Assembly: GCA_963747375.1 (NCBI GenBank)
Contig: CAVVFL010000022.1
Coordinates: forward strand, 434,001-498,000
Reading direction: 5' to 3'
DNA from: Sva-07 sp963747375
GTDB lineage: Bacteria; Actinomycetota; Acidimicrobiia; Acidimicrobiales; Ilumatobacteraceae
Length of the DNA: 64,000 nucleotides
Shown here: piece by piece, positions 26,772 through 36,876 of the stretch
How positions within the stretch are numbered: the stretch's first letter is position 1
How the letters are laid out: each line of letters starts with the position of its first letter
Notes under the pieces: model-generated
Told to the model about the DNA's origin: nothing
Seen by the model: the letters and a program-made list of their open reading frames with translations, nothing else
Database searches by the model: none
Position numbers and translations under genes: made by a program

Positions 26772-28325
26772 ATGTTCCCCGGTGCACATCTCGAACAACA
26801 CGGCGACAAGCCGGCCCTGATCATGGCCGGGTCGGGCTTCACCCAGACCTTCGCCGAACTCGACGCGGCCGCCAACCGTCTCAGCCGGCTGTTGCGCGCC
26901 GCCGGCCTCCAACCCGGCGACCACATCGCGATGTGCATGGAGAACCACGATCGCTACCTCGAGATCGTGTGGGGCTGCCACTACGCCGGCCTCGTGTACA
27001 CCTGCACCTCGTCGCGGCTCACGAGTCACGAACTCGAGTACATCATCAACGACTGCGGCGCACGGGCCTACATCACCTCCAAGTACAAGGCCGACCAGGC
27101 AGCCGAGATCATCTCGACCACACCGAACGTCGAACTCCGACTGATGCTCGACGGCACGATCGACGGCTACGAGAGCTACGAGACCGCCACAGCGGGCCAG
27201 TCACCCGAGCCACTCGACGAAGGGCGCGTTGCCGGACTCGACATGCTCTACTCCTCCGGCACGACCGGCATGCCCAAGGGCATCACGCGTCCGTTCCCCA
27301 ACACGCCGCTGGAGTCGACGCCGGGTGGCGTGATGGCCTTGCTCCAACTGCTGTTCGGGATGGACGACACCAAGACCTATCTGTCGCCGGCGCCCTTCTA
27401 CCATGCCGCCCCGCTGCGATTCTGCCTGGCCACACATGCCATCGGCGCCACGATCGTCGCCATGGAGCACTTCGATCCCGAGGAGTACCTCCGCCTCGTC
27501 GAGCAGCACGACATCACCCACAGCCAGGTGGTGCCGACCATGTTCATCCGCATGCTGAAACTGCCCGAGGACGTCCGCACCAAGTACGACGTGTCGTCGC
27601 TGGAGTGTGTGATCCACGCCGCGGCGCCGTGCCCGGTCCCGGTGAAGCAGCAGATGATCGAATGGTTCGGACCGGTCATCCGCGAGTACTACGCGGGCAG
27701 CGAGGGCAACGGGTTCGTGTACTGCGACAGCCAGAGTTGGCTCGCGCATCCGGGCACCGTGGGGTCGCCGATCAACTGCGTGGTCCACATCGTCGGCGAG
27801 GACGGCAACGACGTGCCGCAAGGCGAATCGGGCACCGTCTACTTCGAGGGTGGCGCCGAGTTCGAGTACCACAACGACCCGGAGAAGACGAAGAGCTCAC
27901 GCCATCCCAAGGGGTGGAGCACGCTCGGAGATGTCGGCTACCTCGACGCCGACGGCTTCCTCTACCTCACCGACCGCAAGGCCTACATGATCATCTCGGG
28001 TGGTGTGAACATCTATCCCCAGGAGGCCGAGAACGTCCTCGTCACCCACCCCAAGGTCGTCGACGTCGCCGTCTTCGGCGTTCCCAACGACGACTTCGGC
28101 GAGGAAGTGAAGGCTGTCGTCCAGCCCGTCGAGATGCCTGCCGACGATGCGGCCGCGGCAGCACTGGCCTCCGAGTTGATCCAGTTCTGCCGGACCGAGT
28201 TGGCCGACGTGAAGTGCCCACGTTCCATCGACTTCCGCGCCGAACTCCCCCGCCATCCCACCGGCAAGCTCTACAAGCGGCTCCTGAAGGACGAATACTG
28301 GGAAGCGGCCGGCCGTCGCATCTGA
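26772..28325 (+). CDS. Acyl-CoA ligase (FadD-like AMP-forming synthetase)
   Basis: 517 aa, unbroken. Activates a carboxylate with ATP and CoA. Adenylation motifs: LYSSGTTGMPKGI (P-loop), EYYAGSEGNGFVY, GWSTLGDVGYLDADGFLYL and the catalytic lysine in PTGKLYKRLL. The fold is complete at both ends. It is of the FadD family used for fatty acids, cholesterol side chains or aromatic acids; the substrate is not predictable. A VOC protein converges immediately downstream. Confidence 0.92.
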   Translation: MFPGAHLEQHGDKPALIMAGSGFTQTFAELDAAANRLSRLLRAAGLQPGDHIAMCMENHDRYLEIVWGCHYAGLVYTCTSSRLTSHELEYIINDCGARAYITSKYKADQAAEIISTTPNVELRLMLDGTIDGYESYETATAGQSPEPLDEGRVAGLDMLYSSGTTGMPKGITRPFPNTPLESTPGGVMALLQLLFGMDDTKTYLSPAPFYHAAPLRFCLATHAIGATIVAMEHFDPEEYLRLVEQHDITHSQVVPTMFIRMLKLPEDVRTKYDVSSLECVIHAAAPCPVPVKQQMIEWFGPVIREYYAGSEGNGFVYCDSQSWLAHPGTVGSPINCVVHIVGEDGNDVPQGESGTVYFEGGAEFEYHNDPEKTKSSRHPKGWSTLGDVGYLDADGFLYLTDRKAYMIISGGVNIYPQEAENVLVTHPKVVDVAVFGVPNDDFGEEVKAVVQPVEMPADDAAAAALASELIQFCRTELADVKCPRSIDFRAELPRHPTGKLYKRLLKDEYWEAAGRRI

Positions 28326-28354
28326 CGCTTCGTCAGGCGCGGTGCGGCCGGCGT

Positions 28355-28747
28355 TCAGCCCGGCGGGGCAAAGAACTCGAGCGGCAGATTGTCGGGATCG
28401 CGGAACGACAACCCCGAACCGTACGAGGCATCGACGATGCCACCGTGGGCGATTCCCAGACCATCGAGGTGTGCCTGCCAGGTCTCGAGCTCGGCGCGGT
28501 CAGCGCACCCGAACGCGAGGTGATCGAGGCCGAGCCGGTGCTCGTCGAAGTCGCTTCCCGGATCGGCATCGGCGAATTGATGCAGCCCGACGAGTGTCCC
28601 TCCGATGAGCCACACCACGTGCCGAAACGGCCCGGTGTCCTCGTCGATCACGGGATCGGCACCGATGAGTCCCCGATACCAGGGCACACTCCGCTCGAGG
28701 TCACTGACCGTCAGTGCCACATGCTGAATCGCTGGGAAATCGGCCAT
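28355..28747 (-). CDS. VOC (glyoxalase-like) protein
   Basis: 130 aa from ATG at 28747 with AGGGAGG upstream. It has the paired beta-alpha-beta-beta-beta modules: HVALTVSDLERSVPWYRGLIG, then LDHLAFGCADRAELETWQ and SFRDPDNLPLEFFAPPG. Metal ligands are plausible at His of QHVALTV, His of LDHLAF and Glu of LEFF. The family covers glyoxalases, dioxygenases and resistance proteins; no substrate can be named. Confidence 0.85.
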   Translation of the reverse strand: MADFPAIQHVALTVSDLERSVPWYRGLIGADPVIDEDTGPFRHVVWLIGGTLVGLHQFADADPGSDFDEHRLGLDHLAFGCADRAELETWQAHLDGLGIAHGGIVDASYGSGLSFRDPDNLPLEFFAPPG

Positions 28748-28902
28748 GAAGTCCTCCCTTTCGCTGGTGTTCCCGTCGGATCGTACGCCCCCTGTCAACC
28801 CGCACGCCGGTGCACCGACAATGGTGCTCGACGGCGCGGCACCACGCACTAACCTGGCCCGTCGTCATCCCAGCAGGTGAGGTGACATCTGGAAGTTGGA
28901 GC

Positions 28903-30025
28903 ATGGTGGCCGGAATCGCAGGGGATCGACCAGGCACGATTCAACTGGCCCGCGTCCGCAAGACCTTCGGCGATGTCGTCGCCGTCGACGAGCTCGATCT
29001 CGAGATCGCCGACGGCGAGTTCTTCTCGTTGTTGGGTCCGTCGGGATCAGGCAAGACCACCGTCCTGCGGATGATCGCCGGATTCGAGAAGCCGAGCGCC
29101 GGCGCCATCCTGCTCGGCGGCCAGGACGTCACATCGCTGGCCCCGTACGACCGTGACGTGAACACCGTGTTCCAGGACTATGCCTTGTTCCCGCACATGA
29201 CGGTCCAGCAGAACGTCGAGTACGGGCTCAAGGTGAAAGGTGTCGGTCGATCGAACCGCCGCGCTCGGGCCGGAGCAATGCTCGAGATCATGCGGCTGTC
29301 GGGCTATGGCTCACGGCGACCCAACCAGCTCTCCGGCGGACAGCGCCAGCGGGTCGCGCTCGCCCGAGCACTCGTCAACGAGCCGCGAGGTGCTGTTGCT
29401 CGACGAGCCCCTCGGCGCACTCGACCTCAAACTGCGCGAGGAGATGCAGGTCGAGCTGCGCACGATCCAGCGCGAGGTGGGCATCACCTTCGTCTTCGTG
29501 ACCCACGACCAGGGCGAGGCACTGTCGATGAGCTCGCGAGTCGCCGTGTTCAGCCACGGCAGGCTCGAACAGGTCGGCACCCCCCGCGAGATCTACGAAC
29601 ACCCGGCCACCTCGTTCGTCGCCAGCTTCGTCGGTTCCTCGAACCTCCTCGACGACGAGTCGTCCGAGCGCCTGCTCGGAGTCGGCGGCGCCCACACCGT
29701 TCGCCCGGAACGCATCCGGGTCCTCAGCGACACGCAGACTGCCGGTGCCGACGACGTCGTCGCGTCGGGCACCGTCGCCGACGTCCAGTACCTGGGCGCC
29801 GACTCGCGGGTCCACGTCGAGCTCGACCGCGGCGTGCGCCTGGCGGTCACCGTGCCCAGCGCCACGTGGAACGACTCCGACGTCGGCTCTGCCGTCGAGG
29901 TCGCGTGGTCGCGTGCAGCGTCATTCGCCGTCATCGACGACGATCCTCCGGAGGAGGAACCATCGGACCTCCGGCCGACACTTCAATCAACACAACAAGG
30001 GGAGAACAGCAATGAAGACCAGTAG
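28903..30025 (+). CDS. potA: Spermidine/putrescine-type ABC transporter ATP-binding subunit (frameshifted)
   Basis: About 373 aa. Walker A GPSGSGKTT, Q-loop FQDYALFPHMTV, signature LSGGQRQRVALARAL, Walker B LLLDEPLGALD and switch His in FVTHDQGEALSM, followed by the C-terminal TOBE-like domain (GTVADVQYLGADSRVHVEL). A +1 shift at about 29388, between LVNEP and EVLLLDEP, is explained by one extra base in GAGCCGCGAGG. The 3' end overlaps the binding-protein gene by 14 bases. PotA assignment rests on its place with PotD/B/C-type genes; the cargo could be a polyamine or another small cation. Confidence 0.85.
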
Positions 30026-31291
30026 GAGAATCGGAGCGATCGGACTGTCACTCGTGATCGTTCTCGCAGCGTGCGGAAGCGACGACTCGTCGGGTTCGAC
30101 GTCCGACACGACCGCCACGAGCGACGCGCCGGCATCGACCGACGCGCCGACGGGAACCGAAGCGCCGGCCGGCACCGAAGCGCCGGGAGGTGGCGATGCC
30201 GGCGCAGCACCCACCGAACTCGGCGAGGGTGAAGGCGAGGTGAACCTCATCGCCTGGGCCGGCTACGTCGAGGACGGCTCGACCGATCCCGCCGTCGACT
30301 GGGTGACACCGTTCGAAGAGGCAACCGGATGCCAGGTGAACGTGAAGACCGGCAACAGCTCCGACGAGATGGTGCAGTTGATGCAGACCGGCGAGTACGA
30401 CGGCGTCTCGGCGTCGGGTGATGCAACGCAGCGCCTCATCGCCGGTGGCGAGGTCGCTCCGGTCAACACCGATCTCATCCCGAACTATGCGGACGTCTTC
30501 GACGACCTGAAGCTGCAAGCCGTGGAACAGCGTCGACGGTGTCGCCGTACGGCGTGCCGCACGGTCGCGGCGCCAACCTGCTCGTGTACAACACCGAGGT
30601 GTACACCGACCGCTCCGGATTCGTGGTCGGAGATGTTCGACGCGTCACTCGGCCGCGAGCGGCAGCGTGTCGGTGTACGACTCGCCCGATCTACATCGCC
30701 GACGCGGCGCTGTACCTGATGGCGACGCAGCCCGACCTCGGCATCACCAACCCGTACGCGCTCGACCAGGACTCAGTTCGACGCGGCCATCGAGTTGCTC
30801 ACCCAGCAGCAGGATCTCGCCAGCCAGTACTGGGCGCTGTACACCGATCAGCAGGCAGCGCTCGAAGACGGCAGCGTGCTCGCCGGCACGACCTGGCAGG
30901 TCATCGTGAACCTCGCGCAGGCCAACGGCGCGAAGATCGACGCCGTCAAGCCGGTCGAAGGAGCGACCGGCTGGTCGGACACGTGGATGATCTCGTCGAA
31001 GGCCAAGAACCCGAACTGCATGTACCTGTGGATGGACCAGATCATTTCGCCGTGAGGCGAACGCACAGGTCGCGGAGTGGTTCGGTGAGGCGCCGAGCAA
31101 CGCCCTCAGTCTGCGACCTCGACGGCCGACCCGGATCACTGCTCGACGTTCCACGCCGGCCGACACCGCCTACTGGACCGACGTCTGGTACTGGAAGACC
31201 GCCACCGAGGAGTGCCTCGACGGTCGCACCGATGTCGACCTGCGTGCCCTACACCGAATGGGTCAATGCGTGGAGCAAACTGCGCAGCTGA
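30012..31291 (+). CDS. potD: Spermidine/putrescine-type substrate-binding lipoprotein (many frameshifts)
   Basis: ATG at 30012 with GGGGAG upstream. Lipoprotein signal ending at Cys21 (VLAACGS), a Ser/Thr/Ala linker, then the binding domain: NLIAWAGYVEDGSTDPAVDW, TGNSSDEMVQLMQTGEYDG, VPHGRGANLLVYNTEVY, ADAALYLMATQPDLGI, WMISSKAKNPNCMYLWMDQI. I can restore one protein by removing single bases near 30525, 30546, 30612, 30650, 30689, 30775, 31053, 31125 and 31160; the C terminus is EWVNAWSKLRS. Every one is +1. The density of shifts shows poor consensus here, not decay. Pfam SBP_bac_8/PotD-like. Confidence 0.78.
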
Positions 31292-31341
31292 TCGATCAGA
31301 ACGACGACGCCCCGGCCGCCGGTCCTCCGCACGGAGGGCCG

Positions 31342-32219
31342 GTGCGCCGGACGGCGCGCGTCTTCACGCATCATCCGCCGTCTCGGCCTGACCGCCACGC
31401 TCGGCGCTCCGGTCACGTGGCTGTTGGTGGTGTACATCGGGTCACTCGCTGCTCCTCGTCGTCACCGCCTTCTTCAAGCTCGACACGACCACCCAGAAGC
31501 CGACGAGTGAGCTGACCCTCGACAACCTGAACGTCGCCTTCACGACATCGGAGTTCGTCTGGACGGTCGTCAGCGCAGCGTCGGCGTCGCGCTCTCGGTC
31601 ACGCTGCTGTGCCTCGCGATCGCCCTCCCGATGGCGTTCTACATCGCGAAGGTCGCCAAGCCGTGGGCGCGACGCGGGCTCATCGTCGCCATCCTGCTGC
31701 CGCTGTGGGCCGGTTACCTCGTCAAGGGCTACGCCTGGCGGGCCATGTGTCAGCCCGGGCAGCAAGTTCTCGGCATCCGGTGGTGGGGGCGTGCTCGACT
31801 CGACGATCGGATGGACCCCGGGATTCGGTCAGACCGCGCTCGTGATCACACTGGCGTACCAATGGCTGCCCTACATGGTGTTGCCGATCTATGCAGGGCT
31901 CGATCGGCTCCCGGCGTCGCTGCTCGACGCATCGGCCGACCTCGGCGGACGACCGCTGCGCACCTTCCGCTCGATCATCGGCCCGATGATCGTTCCCTCG
32001 ATCGCCGCCGGTTCGATCTTCACCTTCTCGCTGTCGCTCGGCGACTACATCATGCCCAACATCGTCGGTGGCACGACACAGCTCATCGGCAACCTCATCG
32101 CTCGCACACTGCTCGCGCCGAACCAGCCGCTCGCCGCTGCGTTCACCCTGTGGCCGATCATCATCATCGTCGTGTACCTCGCGACGATGTCGCGCCTGAA
32201 GGCCTTCGACAACCTGTGA
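31342..32219 (+). CDS. potB: ABC transporter permease, PotB-like (several frameshifts)
   Basis: About 290 aa after repair. The start is uncertain; GTG at 31342 has GGAGG close upstream. Fragments in three frames line up as one permease: TWLLVVYIGSLA, VTAFFKLDTTTQKPTSEL, LCLAIALPMAFYIAKVAK, AILLPLWAGYLVKGYAWR, and from 31791 an unbroken C terminus with the EAA-type loop DASADLGGRPLRTFRSIIGP, contacting the ATPase. Shifts lie near 31375, 31447, 31569 and 31770. TGATG couples it to the next permease. Confidence 0.72.
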
Positions 32220-33055
32220 TGGCCCGATGAACCTCAGCGCTGTCTGACCCGATGGTCGCTGCGGATCTGGACCTGGCTCGCGCTCGCGTTCCTCTACGTA
32301 CCACTGGCGGTCGTGGCCATCTTGTCGTTCAACACGTCCACGTCGCTCGTCGTGGCCACCGGCGCGGCTTGACCACCGACTGGTGGTCGAAGGCATGGCA
32401 GGCCGAGGGTCCACGCGACGCGTTCGTGACGTCGGTCAAGGTCGCACTCGCTGCGACCGCTGGTCGCACTGGTACTCGGCACGCTGGCCGCGTTCGCGCT
32501 GCAGCGCTACAAGTTCTTCGGGCGGTACTCGATCTCGTTCCTGCTCATCTTGCCCATCGCCCTGCCCGGCATCGTCACCGGCAGTGGCGCTGCAGAACAC
32601 GTTCAGCCGACGCATCGACGTGGGCCTGTTCGACTTCCAGGTCGGGTTCGGCTTCCATTCGCTGGTGATCGCCCACGCGACGTTCTGTGTGGTCCTCGCG
32701 TACAACAACGTCGTCGCCCGTCTGCGCCGGATGTCGCCCAATCTGCTCGAGGCCTCCGCCGACCTCGGCGCCGACGGGATCCAGACGTTCCGCCACGTGA
32801 CGTTCCCGCTCGTGCGATCGGCACTCCTCGCCGGCGGCATCCTCGCGTTCGCGCTCGAGCTTCGACGAGATCGTCGTCACGACCTTCACCGCCGGGCCCG
32901 GCATCGAGACCCTGCCCCAGTGGATCCTCAACAACCTCACCCGTCCCAACAACGTGCCACTCGTCAACGTCGTCGCGACCGTGACGATGCTGCTGTCGAT
33001 ACCGCTGGCCTGGCTGGCGCAACGGCTCTCCGACGGCGCGACGGCCGCGATGTGA
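32219..33055 (+). CDS. potC: ABC transporter permease, PotC-like (several frameshifts)
   Basis: The ATG at 32219 overlaps the PotB stop. It quickly hits a shift near 32230. Readable segments in order: WTWLALAFLYVPLAVVAILS, LTTDWWSKAWQ, FVTSVKVALAAT, then NTFSRRIDVGLFDFQVGF, VVLAYNNVVARLRRMS, the EAA loop EASADLGADGIQTFRHVTFP, and the C terminus ETLPQWILNNLTRPNN with PLAWLAQRLSDGATAAM. At least four to five breaks. It completes a potADBC-type transporter of about 4.2 kb. Confidence 0.7.
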
Positions 33056-33085
33056 CGACGCGAATCGCCCTGCGGGTCGCTGGCG

Positions 33086-33091
33086 TACAGT
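33086..33091 (+). promoter_or_regulatory. Leaderless -10 element for the glycerophosphodiesterase gene
   Basis: TACAGT seven bases before the GTG at 33099, just past the permease stop, with no ribosome site. It implies independent transcription from the transporter operon. Confidence 0.5.
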
Positions 33092-33098
33092 CGGCGCC

Positions 33099-33867
33099 GT
33101 GACCGGACTCCATCCCTACCTCGACTGGCCGGGGCCGATTCCATTCGCGCATCGGGGCGGCACCAGCAGTGCGCCCGAGAACACGCTGCCGGCGTTCGAG
33201 CACGCGGTTGCGCTCGGGTACCACTACCTCGAGACCGATGTGCACCTCACCGCCGACGGTGTCCTCGTCGCCTTCCACGACTCCGACCTCCGACGCACGT
33301 GCGGCGTCGACACCACGATCGCCGAGAGCACGTGGAGCGAGCTCAGCGACCTGCGTGTCGACGGACGCGAGCCCATCCCGCTGATGACCGACCTCCTCGA
33401 CCGGTTCCCCGAGGCGCGCTTCAACATCGACTGCAAGTCCGACGCAGCCGCGCCCGCTCTCGTGCAACTCGTCCGTGCGCGGGCTGCTCGCCCGCGTCTG
33501 CCTCGGCTCGTTCAGCCACGCCCGGCTCACCAAGCTCCGATCGCTCCTCGGACCCGATCTGCTCACGTGCATGAGCCCCCAGGAGACGGTCCGGCTCCGG
33601 CTGACGGGACGTCTCGTCGGTACCGCCCGACGAGCGGCCCAGGTGCCCGTTCACGCCGCCAGTTCCGGGGTGGGTCGACGCGTCACCGTCGTCAACGACC
33701 GCTTCGTTCGATCGGCCCACCGTGGCGGAACCGCTGTCCACGTCTGGACCGTCGACGATCCCGCAGAGATGCATCGGCTCCTCGACCTCGGCGTCGACGG
33801 CATCATGACCGATCACCCCGAGGTCCTGCGCGCCGTGCTGACCGAACGCAACGAGTGGTACGACTGA
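33099..33867 (+). CDS. glpQ: Glycerophosphodiester phosphodiesterase (frameshifted)
   Basis: About 255 aa. Catalytic pattern of the GDPD family: FAHRGGTSSAPENTLPAFEH, LETDVHLTADGVLVAFHD with the Glu, Asp and His in place. A +1 shift near 33475-33485 separates LVQLVRARA from ARVCLGSFSHARL; the C-terminal half has VHVWTVDDPAEMHRLLDLG and GIMTDHPEVL, a standard GDPD ending. It yields glycerol 3-phosphate and an alcohol from glycerophosphodiesters. No signal peptide, so it is cytoplasmic. Confidence 0.88.
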
Positions 33868-33875
33868 CGTTCGAA

Positions 33876-33881
33876 TAGGGT
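33876..33881 (+). promoter_or_regulatory. Leaderless -10 element for the GGT-like gene
   Basis: TAGGGT seven bases before the ATG at 33889; no ribosome-binding site between them. Confidence 0.45.
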
Positions 33882-33888
33882 CGCATCG

Positions 33889-35501
33889 ATGCCCCCGTCG
33901 ACCGCACCGACCAGCACCGTTCGTGCGCCCCGTCACATGGTGGCGAGCGCCGATCAGCTCGCCACATCGGCGGGCATGGAGATGTGGGCCCTCGGACGGC
34001 AACGCCGTCGACGCCGCGATCGCGTGCAACGCCGCCGTCGCCGTGACCGGACCGCACATGTGCGGCATGGGCGGCGACCTCTTCGCGCTCGTCCACATCG
34101 ACAGACCCGACGGCGACCGCGACGGCGAGACCTTCGCATTGAACGCCTCCGGACGCGCCGGGTCCGGCGCCGATCCCGATGCTCTTCGTGCCGAGGGACG
34201 CTCGGACATGCCGTTCAAGCTCGATGTGCGAACGGTGACCGTCCCGGGCTGCATCGACGGGTGGATCGCGCTGCACGAACGGTTCGGGTCGCTCCCGCTC
34301 GATGTGATCCTCGCGCCTGCTCGACGGCTCGCCGCGGACGGGTTCCCCGCGAGCCCCCTGCTGGTCGGTTCACTGCGGCGTCTCGACGCCGAGAGTCGTT
34401 CGAACCTCGCCGAACTCGCCACCCAGGCGACGGCCACGGGGGCCGTCGTTCGCCGGCCCGGCGCCGCATTGGCCCTGGCCGGGTTGTCAGTGTCCGGTCG
34501 CGACAGCTTCTACGGCGGAGCCTTCGGCGACGGGCTGCTCGAGGTCGGCGACGGACTGTTCACCGAGTCCGACCTCGAGGCGAATCAGGCCGACTGGGTG
34601 ACGCCGCTCACAACATCGGCGTTCGGTGTCGATCTGCACACGATCGGACCGAACTCCCAGGGGTACCTCACCCTGGGCGCGGCGACGCTCGCCGACCAGC
34701 TCGACCTTCCGGACGACCCTGACGACGAACGGTGGGCCCATCTCCTCGTCGAGGCGGCCACCGCCGCCGGGTTCGATCGCCCCGATCGACTGCACGAAGG
34801 CGCCGATGGCGCCGCGCTGCTGGCGTCGATCGCCGGTCGCGTCGGCATGATCGGGCTGGAGCAGTCGAGCGGCCGGACGGCGCCGGCCTCCGACGGCGAC
34901 ACCACGTACCTGTGCACAGCGGGCATCGGGCCGGACGGAACCCGCATGGGCGTCTCGCTGATCCAGTCGAACGCGTCGGGATTCGGCTCCCACCTCGTCG
35001 AACCGAACACGGGGATCAATCTCCACAACCGTGGGCTGGGCTTCAACCTCGTCGCCGGACATCCCGCCGAGTTCGGCCCTGGTCGGCGGCCGCCACACAC
35101 CCTGTCACCGGCGCTCGCGACGCGAGCAGGTCGGCTCGCCGCCGTCTTCGGCACGATGGGAGGTGACGCACAACCACAGATTCTCCTGCAGATCCTGACC
35201 CGGCTCTTCCACCACGGCCAATCGCCGGCGGTCGCCATCAACGCCGGGCGCTGGGCGCTCGACGGCCCCCAGACCGGATTCGACACCTGGACCGGCGAGC
35301 GGAGGCCCGTCGGTCGGCGTCGAGGGTCACGCTCCCGACGGCTGGGTCGACGCGCTGGCCGCTCGGGGACACCGCGCCACGTCGCAGCCCGCGTGGGACT
35401 CGGGGTTCGGCCACGCCCACGCCATCGTCGTGGAACCCAACGGCATGCTCGCCGGCGCGGCCGACCCTCGCACCGTCATCGGAGCCGCGGCCGGTTCCTG
35501 A
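33889..35501 (+). CDS. Gamma-glutamyltransferase-like Ntn hydrolase (two frameshifts)
   Basis: About 537 aa after repair. Shifts of +1 near 33990 and 35300. Large-subunit features: GNAVDAAIACNAAVAVTGPH, MCGMGGDLFALVH, TVPGCIDGWIALHERFG. The likely self-cleavage and nucleophile Thr is in GDTTYLCTAGIG. Downstream, GTMGGDAQPQILLQIL replaces the SPGG oxyanion loop of classical GGT, as in acylase-like GGT homologues. C terminus: GFGHAHAIVVEPNGMLAGAADPR. No signal peptide is evident, unlike secreted GGTs. Glutathione or another gamma-glutamyl amide is possible; the substrate is unproven. Confidence 0.82.
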
Positions 35502-35682
35502 CTCCTCGACACCGCGGACCCACTGCCGCACTTTGCGTGAGCGATCATCGCCACCGCCATGATCAGCGCTCACTCAAATTCCGGAACGGAGTTCTGTGTG
35601 AGCGAGCATCCATGCGACGCGTGTTTGTGCTCACACAAACGGTCGGATGGGGGGTCGGATGGGGGGTCGGATGGGGGTCGGG
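35502..35682. repeat. Intergenic block with four TTTGNGTGAGCG-type repeats and G-run tract
   Basis: Between the convergent GGT-like and monooxygenase genes. Four copies of a 12-base motif alternate in orientation: 35532-35543 (+), 35567-35578 (-), 35592-35604 (+), 35629-35640 (-), making two hairpins (TGAGCG/CGCTCA; GTGTGAGC/GCTCACAC). They are followed at 35643-35678 by three near-copies of a TCGGATGGGGGG unit ending in GGGTCGGG. No gene is present. Confidence 0.7.
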
Positions 35683-36858
35683 TCAGAGGAGCGGGAGGAC
35701 CTCTTCGGCGAAGCGGGCCATCTGCTCGTCGGCCTTCTTGTACGGATCGCCGAGCATGTGGGGGAACAGCGTGAGGTACTCCAAACCGAGCAGATCCCGG
35801 TAGAACGCGATCTCCTCGGCCACCTTCTCAGGAGGTCCGACGATGATCGTCTTGTTCTCGATCGACTCGTCGAGCGTCGGGATCAAGCCCGGCTTGGCCG
35901 GCTTGCCGTCGGGCCCCATGTACCCGCGGCTCCACCCGTACGGACCGAGGAACTTCCAGAACTCGTCGTGGCCCGGCAACGCCGAGGCCCGCGCCTCCTC
36001 CATCGTGTCCTCGATGCGATACGCCAACACGAGCATGCGCTTCTCGTGCGGAGCCAGTTCGACGCCGTGCGAGGTCGCGTACGTCTCGCCGTACTTGTCC
36101 CAGAACCGCTTGATGAAGCTGTAGTGCTGGTTCCAGAACACCGCTCCGTGGCCGACGACGGGCACATAGTCGAGCGTCGGGGGCGACGTGACGGCCTGCC
36201 AGATCTCGAACGGATGGATCGGCCTCGGAATCAGCGTCAACTCCTGCACCGTCGCACCGCGGTCGGGAATCCCCTCGATCGGGATGTGGAAGTGCTTGCC
36301 CTGGAACGAGAACGACTCCTGCGTGAGGGCACGACGGATGATCTCCATCGATTCCTCGAACACCTCTCGGTTGTGGAGGTCCGCGTCGACCTGGTCCGGG
36401 TTGTCCAAGGACCCGATCGACACGCCCTTGTCGTTGAGGTGCAGGACCTCACGAGGCACCGTGCCACGGCCGACACCGAGCATCGCTCGACCGCCCGACA
36501 GGTTGTGCAGCGTCGCGAAGTCCTCGGCCAGCCGCAGCGGGTTCCACTGCGGCACCACGTTGAACATCGCCCCGAACCGCAGCGTGGTCGTCTGCGCGGC
36601 AATCCACGTGGAGATCAGCAACCCGTTGGGAATGACCTCGTAGCCCTCGTACTGGAAATGGTGCTCGGTCGTCCAGAACGAGTCGAACCCGAGCCGTTCG
36701 GCCTCCTTGGCCGAGTTGACGTAGTCGAGCGTCGCCTTCCAGCACTCGTCGTTCGAGTAGCGACGATCCATGGGATCGGGTTTGCCGGCCCCTGCATCAT
36801 CCATTTCGACGCCTCCGAAGAAGAAGGCTCCCAGCTTCAGGTCAGGGCGTTCGGACAT
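35683..36858 (-). CDS. Luciferase-like flavin-dependent monooxygenase
   Basis: 391 aa, unbroken. TIM-barrel bacterial luciferase family: AERLGFDSFWTTEHHFQYEG, LRFGAMFNVVPQWNPLRLAED, GGRAMLGVGRGTVPREV. C-terminal WSRGYMGPDG and the adjoining region carry an insertion seen in the larger members. The cofactor is FMN or F420, not decidable here. It is divergent from the cytosine-deaminase-like gene with only 18 bases between start codons, which argues for a shared pathway; RutA-type pyrimidine oxygenases belong to the same superfamily, but similarity at that level is not shown. Confidence 0.9.
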   Translation of the reverse strand: MSERPDLKLGAFFFGGVEMDDAGAGKPDPMDRRYSNDECWKATLDYVNSAKEAERLGFDSFWTTEHHFQYEGYEVIPNGLLISTWIAAQTTTLRFGAMFNVVPQWNPLRLAEDFATLHNLSGGRAMLGVGRGTVPREVLHLNDKGVSIGSLDNPDQVDADLHNREVFEESMEIIRRALTQESFSFQGKHFHIPIEGIPDRGATVQELTLIPRPIHPFEIWQAVTSPPTLDYVPVVGHGAVFWNQHYSFIKRFWDKYGETYATSHGVELAPHEKRMLVLAYRIEDTMEEARASALPGHDEFWKFLGPYGWSRGYMGPDGKPAKPGLIPTLDESIENKTIIVGPPEKVAEEIAFYRDLLGLEYLTLFPHMLGDPYKKADEQMARFAEEVLPLL

Positions 36859-36863
36859 GCAGG

Positions 36864-36869
36864 TAGTTT
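36864..36869 (+). promoter_or_regulatory. Leaderless -10 element for the amidohydrolase gene
   Basis: TAGTTT seven bases before the ATG at 36877. It lies in the 18-base gap between divergent starts, so the -35 region would fall inside the monooxygenase coding sequence. Confidence 0.5.
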
Positions 36870-36876
36870 CGCGCAG

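Noticed and set aside
35647..36876. Long open frame in front of the cytosine-deaminase-like gene, in the same frame
   Set aside because: It is antisense to the intact flavin monooxygenase; the real start is the ATG at 36877 with a leaderless -10 box.
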